Part shown: positions 1 through 7,617 of the stretch, one piece after another
Numbering within the stretch: position 1 is the stretch's first letter
Layout of the letters: each line of letters begins with the position of its first letter
From: UBA6623 sp965238125
Lineage (GTDB): Bacteria; Acidobacteriota; Terriglobia; Bryobacterales; UBA6623
DNA: 64,000 bases
Direction of reading: 5' to 3'
NCBI GenBank assembly: GCA_965238125.1
Contig: OZ250179.1
Span: 992,001-1,056,000 of the forward strand
Program-made: the position numbers and the translations under genes
Notes under the pieces: generated by a model
The model's database searches: none
What the model was told of the DNA's origin: nothing
The model's input: the letters and a program-made list of their open reading frames with translations, nothing else

Positions 1-151
1 TTCGCTGCGCCTCCATCGCCGCCCGCGGCAGGGTAATCGCCAGTTGTACGGCAATTGCGGCGGCGGTAAACAGCAGGGTCAGCAAGACGAATCCGCCTTG
101 ATCGCGACGGCGGTCGCGCGGGAGCTTTTCCGACTGGGCTTTCCGCGGCAT
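1..151 (-). CDS. pseudopilin-like protein, N-terminal part (cut by window edge)
   Basis: The first 50 codons of a gene running off the left edge are visible. A basic leader (residues 1-20) is followed by Gly-Gly-Phe and a long hydrophobic stretch, which is the layout of a class III prepilin signal cleaved after Gly. The usual Glu at mature position 5 is Thr here, which recalls the minor pseudopilin GspK that also lacks this Glu. The start codon overlaps the stop of the upstream gene as TGATG, so translation is probably coupled. Its place as last visible gene of a pilM-pilN-pilO-gspE-gspF operon supports a secretion or pilus role at the inner membrane. The identity beyond 'prepilin-like' is inference. 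Confidence 0.6.
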   Translation of the reverse strand, partial: MPRKAQSEKLPRDRRRDQGGFVLLTLLFTAAAIAVQLAITLPRAAMEAQR

Positions 152-807
152 CAACTTTGCTCGAGCGGCAGCGACTGCTGATCCTTAAATTGTAAGTCTT
201 CGATCACGATCGAATTCACGCCGATGCGGACGACGCGATAGCGTTTCTTGAAAATATCACCCTCGGTGGCGATGAACACCTGGTCCTCGTCACCGATCAA
301 GAAGGCTCGCTTGCGAAGGTCCTTCGAGGAATTGGCGAAGCCGTAGTATTTCCATGTGATCGGCGGCGCGGTGGGCTTGTGCGCGGCGGGTTTGGCTGCC
401 TTGACGGGCTTGGGCGATTTAGCCGCCGCTGCCAGGCGTTCTTGCGCTGTTTTGACTTCCTCCGCCGAAGGTCCGGCGACTTTCGGCTTCTTGCGCTCAC
501 CGAAGCGGAATATATCCCGCTCGACGCCTTCGAAGGCGACGGCCCGTACCTTGGCGAGCAGGTCGGTCCGCAACGTCGGGTCGACGGTCATCGGGTCCAG
601 CGGCTCCTCGGACCCGCCGAACCCGGGACGGCCGGCCGAACGTCGGGCCGGCGGACGAGCCCCCTTCACGGTGCGGCCGGGCGCCGCACTCGCGGTCCGC
701 GGCGCGGGCGACGGCCCCGACAAAAGCTGAGTATAGACCGAGTACCCCGCAACGGCGGTCAGTACGCCCAGCAGGATGATCTTGTTTTTTCCCGCGCCCA
801 GTTTCAT
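151..807 (-). CDS. GspC/PilP-like periplasmic linker protein of the secretion operon
   Basis: This is a 218-residue protein with one N-terminal membrane segment (about residues 8-27), then a Pro/Ala/Arg-rich linker (about 30-65) and an Ala/Lys/Pro-rich stretch near 115-150. The C-terminal domain (about 150-210) has the pattern of a short beta domain with 'EGDIFKKRYRVVRIG' and 'NSIVIED', as in GspC homology-region and PilP domains that contact the secretin. It follows the PilO-like gene by 33 bases and overlaps the pseudopilin start by one base. Position in the operon and architecture support the role; sequence identity to named GspC or PilP could not be tested. Confidence 0.6.
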   Translation of the reverse strand: MKLGAGKNKIILLGVLTAVAGYSVYTQLLSGPSPAPRTASAAPGRTVKGARPPARRSAGRPGFGGSEEPLDPMTVDPTLRTDLLAKVRAVAFEGVERDIFRFGERKKPKVAGPSAEEVKTAQERLAAAAKSPKPVKAAKPAAHKPTAPPITWKYYGFANSSKDLRKRAFLIGDEDQVFIATEGDIFKKRYRVVRIGVNSIVIEDLQFKDQQSLPLEQS

Positions 808-840
808 TCGTTTATCCGCGGTCTATCGGCCTTCTCCGCC

Positions 841-1431
841 TCACAAATCCCGAACAAAAGTATCGATGCGCATGGTGACCTGCAAGTCCGCCGACTCCGA
901 CCGCGGGCTCGCCCCCAACGATTCGATAATCAGAAACTGCTCGGAGCTATCGATCAGGTTGAGGAAGCGCACGATGTTTTCGTATCGGCCGCGAAAGTTG
1001 GCGTTCATGCGAACGATTCCGTAGTCCTCAGTTCCATCCACCGGCTCGATGTCGTAGGTGCGGTCGCGGTCCTCGATCTTCGCTTCGCTCGCGGCGGCGT
1101 CCAACTCGACCACCAGCGTTGAGAAGGCGACTTGGCGGCGAATGGTGATGTCTTCGATCAGTCCGTCGCCGGTCGAGCGGGCGGTTTCCACCCTGCCGAC
1201 CACGCCGCGTAGTTGCTCGACCGCCTCGCCACGTTGCGCCAGCTGTTGTTCAAGGGTCGCGATGGCGGCGATGGTCTCTTCCTCTCGTGCGTCGAGCGGA
1301 CGAACGGCGAACAGATAAAACGCCAGATCGAACAGCAACAGCACACCCAACCCCGCCGCGATGTGCGTGTGCGAGATGTGCCGCGACCACGGTGCGTTTT
1401 GCGACGGCGCTGAACTAAAGTTGCTGGTCAT
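841..1431 (-). CDS. pilO: PilO-like inner-membrane assembly protein
   Basis: The 196-residue product has one membrane helix near residues 25-45, a coiled-coil region (about 50-85, rich in Glu, Gln and Leu), and a C-terminal alpha/beta domain with 'YENIVRFLNLIDSSEQFLII', the typical ferredoxin-like PilO/GspM block. It overlaps the PilN-like gene by 17 bases. In known systems PilN and PilO form a membrane heterodimer that links the cytoplasmic PilM ring to the periplasmic part. The family is assigned from fold-like pattern and gene order. Confidence 0.75.
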   Translation of the reverse strand: MTSNFSSAPSQNAPWSRHISHTHIAAGLGVLLLFDLAFYLFAVRPLDAREEETIAAIATLEQQLAQRGEAVEQLRGVVGRVETARSTGDGLIEDITIRRQVAFSTLVVELDAAASEAKIEDRDRTYDIEPVDGTEDYGIVRMNANFRGRYENIVRFLNLIDSSEQFLIIESLGASPRSESADLQVTMRIDTFVRDL

Positions 1432-1981
1432 AGCTCACCGTTAGTTGATAGCGGAAGAGCGGCTGGTTGTCGCTCGGCGGCGCGCTGCCCCGCAAATTGG
1501 GCGAATCAAACAGCTCCGAGGTTTCGAGCGCAATCAGCAATTCGATGAAATCCGCCGGCGTCTCCGCGCCCACCTGCATCGAGAGCGCGACGTTGTGTGA
1601 ATCGGTCACCTCGGGGCGGATCTGCATCATCTGCACCCTGGGCGGAAGAATCTTCTCGAGATCGGCGAAGGTCTTGGTCCAAGAAATTCCCTTGCGATGA
1701 AGCAGCCGGTTGAGAAATAACGAGCGCTCGAGCACGATGCTGTTGGCGGGGTCTTGTAGCGTCCCGCGAAGCTTCGCTTCCTCGGCGCCGAGCGCGGCCA
1801 ACTCCGCCCGCAGTTCGGCTTTGCGCGCCGTCAGCTCGGGCGGCAACTCGTGTTGTTGGGAATAAACGACGACCATCACCACGGCCGCCGCGGTCAGCAA
1901 TACCGCCGCGAGGCCCGACAGCACGCCCACAAGACGCCTTCGTCCGAAGGGCCGGGTCGCCATGTTGAGTTCGAATCGCAT
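1415..1981 (-). CDS. pilN: PilN-like inner-membrane assembly protein
   Basis: The 188-residue protein begins with a short cytoplasmic segment containing 'NMATRPFGRRR', which resembles the conserved PilN N-terminus that binds PilM. A membrane helix (about residues 18-42) and a Glu/Ala/Leu-rich coiled coil (about 50-85) follow. The C-terminal domain contains 'ISWTKTFADLEKILPPRVQM', a characteristic PilN block. It lies 12 bases downstream of the PilM-like gene and overlaps the PilO-like gene, so all three are probably made together. Confidence 0.8.
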   Translation of the reverse strand: MRFELNMATRPFGRRRLVGVLSGLAAVLLTAAAVVMVVVYSQQHELPPELTARKAELRAELAALGAEEAKLRGTLQDPANSIVLERSLFLNRLLHRKGISWTKTFADLEKILPPRVQMMQIRPEVTDSHNVALSMQVGAETPADFIELLIALETSELFDSPNLRGSAPPSDNQPLFRYQLTVSYDQQL

Positions 1982-1993
1982 GCGTTCCCTGAT

Positions 1994-2905
1994 CTAATTC
2001 TGACTCAAGTAGCCTTCAATGCCGGCGTCCCGAGCCCCCGCCAAGCCCGCCGCGGACCGCAGCGGCTCGACCTCGCAACCGAGTTCGCCCGGCAGCCGAG
2101 TCAACGCGCTATCAAGGAGTCCGTCGAAGCCGCTCAAGATCAACTTCGTAACCGGGCGGCGTAGATTGTCGGCGATGAATACGAACGTCGGATAGAGGTC
2201 CGCGATCATCTCCTCGATCACGGCGCCGGGGTCGTCCCCCGCGCCTGGTTCCGCGCCCGGCGTCAACTCGACGCTGCGCACCAGGCGCGCGGCCTCGTCA
2301 TCAAGCGCGATCATTGTCAACGAACTTTCCGAAAGTTTGACGAACAAGCTCATCCCGCCGGTCGGCGCGAGATTCAACGCCGCCACCGTCGACAGCGAAA
2401 CATGGCCCGGCTGCAGCCCGACCGCTTCCAGCGGCTGCTCGTACTGCTCGATGATCTCCGCCGGCGTCGCCGCCGCCAAGACCGCGAATCCGCCCTCGAT
2501 TTTCCACACCTGGTAGGCGACCCGCGCGCTCTCCACATCGAACGGCACGGCCTTCTTCAATCGAAAACGAATCAGTTGCAGCCGCCCTTTCCCCGCGTTC
2601 GGCAGATGATCGAAATCAAGAACCGTCAACCGCGAAGAAGCATCGGGCAGAATCAACGCCGCGTCGGGGCGTTTCGCCGGTCCAAGCTCGGCCCAGACTT
2701 GGCGAACCGCTTGCGCCAGGATCTCAGGCTGCTGAACGTTCGGCTTACCCGGCGACGGCTCGATCACGCCCGCTTCGACGGCGCGATATGCTCGCGCCTC
2801 CGGCTCGAACGTCTTCGAATCCAGACGCACCCCGGCCACGCCACGCGGGCCGATCTCAAAGGCCAGCAAGGGAGGGGGGTCTTGGAATAGGCTTTGTAAG
2901 AACAT
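1994..2905 (-). CDS. pilM: PilM-like actin-fold ATPase of the secretion/pilus complex
   Basis: The product (303 residues from the ATG at 2905) has the shape of an actin-like PilM/GspL cytoplasmic protein: 'LLAFEIGPRGVAGVRL' near the start, 'RLKKAVPFDVESARVAYQVW' in the middle, and a final subdomain beginning 'KLILSGFDGLLD'. An in-frame GTG at 2971, directly next to the GspE stop codon, would add 22 residues that do not look like the family, so the ATG is preferred. The protein should sit on the cytoplasmic face and bind the PilN N-terminus. Confidence 0.75.
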   Translation of the reverse strand: MFLQSLFQDPPPLLAFEIGPRGVAGVRLDSKTFEPEARAYRAVEAGVIEPSPGKPNVQQPEILAQAVRQVWAELGPAKRPDAALILPDASSRLTVLDFDHLPNAGKGRLQLIRFRLKKAVPFDVESARVAYQVWKIEGGFAVLAAATPAEIIEQYEQPLEAVGLQPGHVSLSTVAALNLAPTGGMSLFVKLSESSLTMIALDDEAARLVRSVELTPGAEPGAGDDPGAVIEEMIADLYPTFVFIADNLRRPVTKLILSGFDGLLDSALTRLPGELGCEVEPLRSAAGLAGARDAGIEGYLSQN

Positions 2906-2971
2906 AGGCTCGTTTCGCCGAATACCGTGTCGCCGAATCACGGGGGTCGGCGACACGTAATTCGGCGTCAC

Positions 2972-4591
2972 CTACTCAATAAACGTCACCTTATTGATTT
3001 CGCGCAGAGTCGTCAGCCCGTCGCGCACTCTTTCGACCGCCGACTCGCGCAGCGTCGTCAAACCTTCTTTGCGCGCCGCGCGCAAGATCTCCGAGGAAGG
3101 TTTCTTCGCGAGAATCAGCTCGCGAATGTGGTCCGACATGTCGAGCAATTCATGAATCGCCGTGCGGCCGCGGAATCCCGTTCCCGAGCATTCGATGCAG
3201 CCCTCGCCCTCGGCAAACTCGAAATCCCGCCACTCGGCGGGGTCCATGCCGCCGTCCTCCAACACCTTGTCGGGGTAGCGCACGCGCCGCTTGCAGTGCT
3301 CGCATACGAGACGCACCAGCCGCTGCGCCAAGATGCAGTTCAGCGCCGAGACGAAGTTATACGCCTCGACACCCATATTGAGGAAGCGCCCCAGCACGTC
3401 GACCACGTTGTTGGCGTGAACGGTCGCAAAAACCAAGTGCCCGGTCAGCGCTGATTGAATCGCAATCTGCGCTGTTTCCGAGTCGCGGATTTCACCGACC
3501 ATGATCTTGTCCGGGTCATGCCGCAGAATCGAGCGCAATCCGCGGGCAAACGTGAGTCCCTTTTTCTCGTTGACCGGAATTTGCGTAATGCCGTGGAGCT
3601 GATATTCGACCGGATCTTCGATCGTGACGATCTTGTCTTCGTCGGTTTTGATGTCGCTCAGCGCCGCGTAGAGCGTTGTCGTCTTACCGCTGCCGGTCGG
3701 CCCGGTGACGAGCACCATGCCGTACGGTTCGTAGATGTAGCGGCGAAACTTCGTGCGGTCGGTCTCGGAAAAGCCCACGACGTCGAGCGAAAGCTGCTTG
3801 AACTTCTCGCTCATCGATTCCTTGTCGAGCACGCGCAGCACGGCGTCCTCGCCGTGAACGGTCGGCATGATCGAGACGCGAAAGTCGATTTGACGGCCCT
3901 TGTAGCGCACCCGGAAGCGGCCGTCTTGGGGGACGCGGCTTTCGGCGATGTCGAGTTCCGACATCACCTTGATGCGCGAAATGATCGTCTGATGCCAGTC
4001 TTTCGAGATCGGCGGCATGGCGTAGTGCAGCACGCCGTCGATGCGGTATTTGATGGCGACTTCGGCGTTGCGCGTTTCGACGTGAATGTCGCTGGCCCGC
4101 CGCTCGAGCGCGTTGAAAATCGTCGTATCGACCAGGCGAATAACCGGGCTGATGTCGTCGTCGCCCGTTAGTTTTTCGATCGACAGCGTCTCGTCCGACC
4201 CGTCGTCGCGGACAACGTCGAGGACGAAGTCTTCGGTCACTTCCTCGAGCACGCGTTGCGACTGCTCGGTCTTCTTGAGCAGGTCGTTGATTTGCGTGAG
4301 CGTCGCCACGTGGATGCGAATCTTCTTGCCGAGCAGCAACGAGATCTCATCGAGCGCCGGCAGTTGGCGCGGGTCGGCAATCGCGATCTCAAGGGTCCCG
4401 TTCCGCGCGTCGACGGGGACGAAGCTGTAGCGGAACATCAGCTCGACCGGAATCGAGCGGAACAGCTCGGCGTCGATATGCACTTCGTTCAAATCGACAA
4501 ACGGATAGCGATACCGCGCGGCCAGCGAGCGGGCCTGCTCTTCCTCGGCCGCCGGATCTAGTTGAGGTTCTTGCTGTTCGGCACTAGCCAT
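2972..4591 (-). CDS. gspE: GspE/PilB-type secretion ATPase
   Basis: This is a 539-residue hexameric AAA-like ATPase powering pseudopilus or pilus assembly. An N-terminal GspE domain (about residues 10-120) precedes the catalytic core. Walker A GPTGSGKT is at 297-304, the Asp-box region follows, and Walker B 'DKIMVGEIRD' is at 361-370. His-box residues are in 'LTGHLVFATVHANN'. The zinc-binding tetracysteine motif is complete (C430, C433, C465, C468), which is typical of GspE and PilB and absent from retraction ATPases. Length matches the family. The next gene begins right after its stop. Confidence 0.93.
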   Translation of the reverse strand: MASAEQQEPQLDPAAEEEQARSLAARYRYPFVDLNEVHIDAELFRSIPVELMFRYSFVPVDARNGTLEIAIADPRQLPALDEISLLLGKKIRIHVATLTQINDLLKKTEQSQRVLEEVTEDFVLDVVRDDGSDETLSIEKLTGDDDISPVIRLVDTTIFNALERRASDIHVETRNAEVAIKYRIDGVLHYAMPPISKDWHQTIISRIKVMSELDIAESRVPQDGRFRVRYKGRQIDFRVSIMPTVHGEDAVLRVLDKESMSEKFKQLSLDVVGFSETDRTKFRRYIYEPYGMVLVTGPTGSGKTTTLYAALSDIKTDEDKIVTIEDPVEYQLHGITQIPVNEKKGLTFARGLRSILRHDPDKIMVGEIRDSETAQIAIQSALTGHLVFATVHANNVVDVLGRFLNMGVEAYNFVSALNCILAQRLVRLVCEHCKRRVRYPDKVLEDGGMDPAEWRDFEFAEGEGCIECSGTGFRGRTAIHELLDMSDHIRELILAKKPSSEILRAARKEGLTTLRESAVERVRDGLTTLREINKVTFIE

Positions 4592-4647
4592 GGTTTTCTT
4601 TGATCATCCGGCAATTCGGCTCACGGGTCACCGCTCACTGTTAACGG

Positions 4648-5850
4648 CTATATCCGCTCCGCCAAACTGAAAATCGGCAGATAGAGCGACACCAACACGA
4701 AGGCCACGAAGATGCCCATAAAAATCATGATGGCGGGTTCGATCAGCGAAAGGACGGCGGCCATATGCGTACTCACGTCATCGTCAAAAAATTCCGCCAC
4801 CGAGTTGAGCATTTCCGGCAACGCGCCGGTCGATTCGCCGACGTGAATCATCTCGACCGCCAACGATGGAAAAATCCCGGCGGCGATCAAGGCTTTCGAA
4901 AGCGACTGCCCTTCGGTCACCTTCTCCCGTGCCCCGCCCATCGTTTCCCGAAGCAAGCGCGAGCCCAGCGACTGCCCCGTTGTATCGAGAGCTTGCACCA
5001 GCGGAATGCCGCCCGCCAGCAAAGTGCTCAACAAGCGGCAAAGCTGCGAAACCTGATACTTGATCCAAATCTGCCCGAAAAAGGGAACTCGCAGCTTGAC
5101 GCGGTCCAGCGAATCGCGCACGGTCTGGGAGCGCATCCACACCACCAGCAGTCCGATCAAGCCCACGGTCGCCGCGGCGATGAGCATCAAGTTTTCGCTC
5201 ACCGTCACGCCGATTGAGACCAACAATTGCGTCATGTAGGGCAACTCGGCCCCCATGCTGTCGTACAGCCCGGCGAACTCCGGCACGACGAAGGTCACCA
5301 AGAAAACCACCATGACCACGACCAGCGTCACCAACACCGTCGGATAGATCAGCGAAACCAGAATCTTCTTGCGCACCGACAGCGACAGCTTTTGATACTG
5401 CACATAGCGGTCGATCACTTCCGGCAGGCTGCCGCTCTTTTCCCCCGCCATCAGCGAGGTTGTGTAGATCGGCGGAAACACGCCCTGCACCCGGAAGGCC
5501 TCCGACAGCGGCGTGCCGGTCCGCACTTGCGCGTGGACCGCGTTCAAGTGCGACGCCAAGCGCCGATGCTTCGTGTTCTCGGCCAGCAACTCGAGCGACC
5601 GCAGAATCGGCAAGCCCGCCCGCGTCAGCGTTACGAACTGCTGGTTGAAGATGACGAAGTGCTCGAGGTTGAGCCGCCCCCCCCGGCCGCCGACACCGTC
5701 CAAAGTCAGCGAACGATGCGGCTTGACCGAATAGAGCAACAACCCCTTGTCGGAATAATTGCGACGCAACTCCTCTTCGGAATTCGACGTCTCGATCCGC
5801 CGCCGGACTTGCCCCTGCGCGTCGGCGAACTTGCAAACGAATTCCGGCAT
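4648..5850 (-). CDS. gspF: GspF/PilC inner-membrane platform protein
   Basis: The 400-residue protein has two repeated GspF domains (about residues 65-190 and 265-385), each followed by hydrophobic segments (near 165-190, 215-235 and 370-390). Signature stretches such as 'FNQQFVTLTRAGLPILRSLE' and 'CRLLSTLLAGGIPLVQALD' mark the two repeats. Its start codon overlaps the stop of the upstream LolA-like gene as TGATG, and gspE follows after 56 bases. It is the membrane platform on which the GspE ATPase acts. Confidence 0.92.
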   Translation of the reverse strand: MPEFVCKFADAQGQVRRRIETSNSEEELRRNYSDKGLLLYSVKPHRSLTLDGVGGRGGRLNLEHFVIFNQQFVTLTRAGLPILRSLELLAENTKHRRLASHLNAVHAQVRTGTPLSEAFRVQGVFPPIYTTSLMAGEKSGSLPEVIDRYVQYQKLSLSVRKKILVSLIYPTVLVTLVVVMVVFLVTFVVPEFAGLYDSMGAELPYMTQLLVSIGVTVSENLMLIAAATVGLIGLLVVWMRSQTVRDSLDRVKLRVPFFGQIWIKYQVSQLCRLLSTLLAGGIPLVQALDTTGQSLGSRLLRETMGGAREKVTEGQSLSKALIAAGIFPSLAVEMIHVGESTGALPEMLNSVAEFFDDDVSTHMAAVLSLIEPAIMIFMGIFVAFVLVSLYLPIFSLAERI

Positions 5851-6518
5851 CAGCGGTCGCCTCCCGCGAAGCTTTCATCGAGAACATCCGCGCCTGCCGG
5901 GGCCTCGAATTGAAACAGCGCCGCCGCCAGAGGTACGTTGACTTTTTCATCGCGGAACTCGAAAGTCGTGATGCTTTGGTCCTGCCCGTGCACTTTGATT
6001 CGAAGCAGCCGGTAGTCGTTCGGGTCGTAAGTGAATTCCACCTGCCGGTAGGCTTCCTTGCCCGTGCGGCCGTCGGCCAGCAAGACCGAGCGGTCTTGTT
6101 GTTTCTCCAACCGCAAATTGCGGAACTGACGCCGCAACCGCAAACGCCCCAGCAAGAACGACAGCGGCGCCCGCAAGTCCGCCGTCGCGCCGAACTTGAT
6201 GCGGCGGACTTGGTTCGTTCGCGGACTGTACATCCGCATCACTTCGCCGTCGCCGACCAGCAGCTTTCCCCGCGGCTGCGCGTAGTCCCAGCGCATTTTC
6301 GACGGCCGCAGCAGATACAGCGTCCCCTGCTCCTGAACCGGCGGTCGCGAGCCAAACTCAATGCGCTGCTCAAAGCTGATCGTCAGCGTCGCCAGCCCGT
6401 TGTAGCGCCGCTCGATCCGAGAAGCCACGTCTCCCACGCTCGGCTCGGCCGCAAGCGTCGAACCCAACAGGCCGAGCAAAGCCGCCAAGGCGCAAATCGA
6501 GCTAAGCGACACCCTCAC
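5850..6518 (-). CDS. LolA-like outer-membrane lipoprotein carrier protein
   Basis: The 222-residue product has a clear Sec signal peptide (hydrophobic residues about 7-23, cleavage near 'LAAEP'). The mature part has LolA features: a 'SFEQRIEF' strand, 'QGTLYLLRPSKMRWDY' and 'GKLLVGDGEVMRMYSPRTNQV'. It is the first gene of the secretion operon and is translationally coupled to gspF. Some LolA-fold proteins in such positions may chaperone other hydrophobic cargo, so a direct role in lipoprotein sorting is likely but not certain. Confidence 0.75.
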   Translation of the reverse strand: MRVSLSSICALAALLGLLGSTLAAEPSVGDVASRIERRYNGLATLTISFEQRIEFGSRPPVQEQGTLYLLRPSKMRWDYAQPRGKLLVGDGEVMRMYSPRTNQVRRIKFGATADLRAPLSFLLGRLRLRRQFRNLRLEKQQDRSVLLADGRTGKEAYRQVEFTYDPNDYRLLRIKVHGQDQSITTFEFRDEKVNVPLAAALFQFEAPAGADVLDESFAGGDR

Positions 6519-6679
6519 ACTAAGGTTGACGCGAGAAACCGCCCGGACGTGGAGAGAAATGTTGGAAGATGCCGAACCGCGAACACCGGTACTCGACGCC
6601 GCGGTACAGAGGGGCAGCCGTGCAGCGGGGCAGGTCTCCAGCCCTGCCCATCACCCGTGCGTGATCCTTGACCGCCCCC

Positions 6680-7192
6680 TCAGGAAGCCCGCGTCGCCCG
6701 CGCCGGCATCGCCGCCCGGGTCTCTGACTTCACCGACTTCTTAAGCGCGGCGGCCGAGGAAAGCCGACGAATCTGGTCCGAAACGCAGACGGCGATCATC
6801 GGCTGACGAGCGTCGTTGAAGATGTCAATGATGCGCTTGTGGTTGTCTTCCAGGTAGAAGTTCCTGCCGTCGGTGAGCAGGTGCACGTCCCGCCCGTTGC
6901 GCGCTGAATCAAACAAGCTCTTGCCCATCTCCTTGTGGAGATAGTTCATCACGCGGCGGATCTTCTGCAACGAAATCCCTTTGCCGCGCAGTTCATTGAT
7001 CAAGGTCACCTCGACGACCTCGTGGATTTCGTACAGCCGCTTATGCCCGCGCTGCGTCGGGCTCACTATCCCTTGTTCATCCCACCATTGCAGTTGACGC
7101 AGACTGACGCCGGTGATGCGCGTGACGTCCTGGCTGCTGAAGACTTCGGAGGCGAGCGGGTGGGAGGAACGGGTTTTTTTTGCTTTCAGCAT
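6680..7192 (-). CDS. MerR-family transcriptional regulator
   Basis: The protein has a MerR-type winged helix near residues 18-85: 'FSSQDVTRITGVSLRQLQWWDEQGIVSP' followed by 'RLYEIHEVVEV' and 'LRGKGISLQKIRRVM'. The rest has no recognised effector domain and ends in a basic tail. In-frame TTG and GTG codons lie just upstream, but the ATG at 7192 sits seven bases from an AGGA and is preferred, giving 170 residues. It is separated from the secretion operon by about 160 bases, so control of that operon is only a guess. Confidence 0.8.
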   Translation of the reverse strand: MLKAKKTRSSHPLASEVFSSQDVTRITGVSLRQLQWWDEQGIVSPTQRGHKRLYEIHEVVEVTLINELRGKGISLQKIRRVMNYLHKEMGKSLFDSARNGRDVHLLTDGRNFYLEDNHKRIIDIFNDARQPMIAVCVSDQIRRLSSAAALKKSVKSETRAAMPARATRAS

Positions 7193-7241
7193 CACCAAAT
7201 CCTAGCGAGAGCCACAGGGGGAACAACTCTGCAATTTTACG

Positions 7242-7258
7242 ACAACTTGACCCGTTGT
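7242..7258. promoter_or_regulatory. inverted repeat, possible operator upstream of the MerR-type gene
   Basis: The arms ACAAC and GTTGT are separated by seven bases, 50 bases upstream of the regulator's start codon. MerR-family proteins usually bind such dyads inside their own promoters, so autoregulation is plausible. No convincing -35/-10 pair was assigned. Confidence 0.3.
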
Positions 7259-7293
7259 GAGAACCCTCTTTTATCTCGTTGACACACAGGCGC

Positions 7294-7527
7294 TTAGCCT
7301 CCGCCCACGAAATGCACCACCTCGAAAGATGCGCCGGGCGGAATCTCAGTCTTCTCCCAATCAGCACGCCTGACGATTTCGCGGTCCATCTCGACCGCCA
7401 CCCGGTCCGTCGGCAGCTCCAACTGTTCGAGCAAAACCGACACCGTCGCCGCGGCGGGCACCTCGACGGACTCGCCGTTGACCCGAACCAACAACGGTTT
7501 TTCTATTGACGCGGCGGCCGGTTTCAT
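7294..7527 (-). CDS. thiS: ThiS-like sulfur carrier protein
   Basis: The 77-residue ubiquitin-fold protein ends in Val-Gly-Gly-Gly; the terminal Gly pair is the site of adenylation and thiocarboxylation in ThiS and MoaD. 'VRVNGESVEVP' starts the fold and 'VAVEMDREIVRRADWEKTEI' is close to the ThiS consensus rather than MoaD. The ATG at 7527 was chosen because upstream in-frame residues do not fit the family. No thiG or thiF lies in view; an IS1380 element is inserted 90 bases upstream of the start and may have separated it from its promoter or operon. Confidence 0.82.
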   Translation of the reverse strand: MKPAAASIEKPLLVRVNGESVEVPAAATVSVLLEQLELPTDRVAVEMDREIVRRADWEKTEIPPGASFEVVHFVGGG

Positions 7528-7617
7528 TTGGGCGTCCCGAGTGTCCCGGGCGGGCCTCCAGTGCGACTCTATTATACGCACATCCCCGACGCCTACCACG
7601 AGAGGAAGAGTCCCTAA

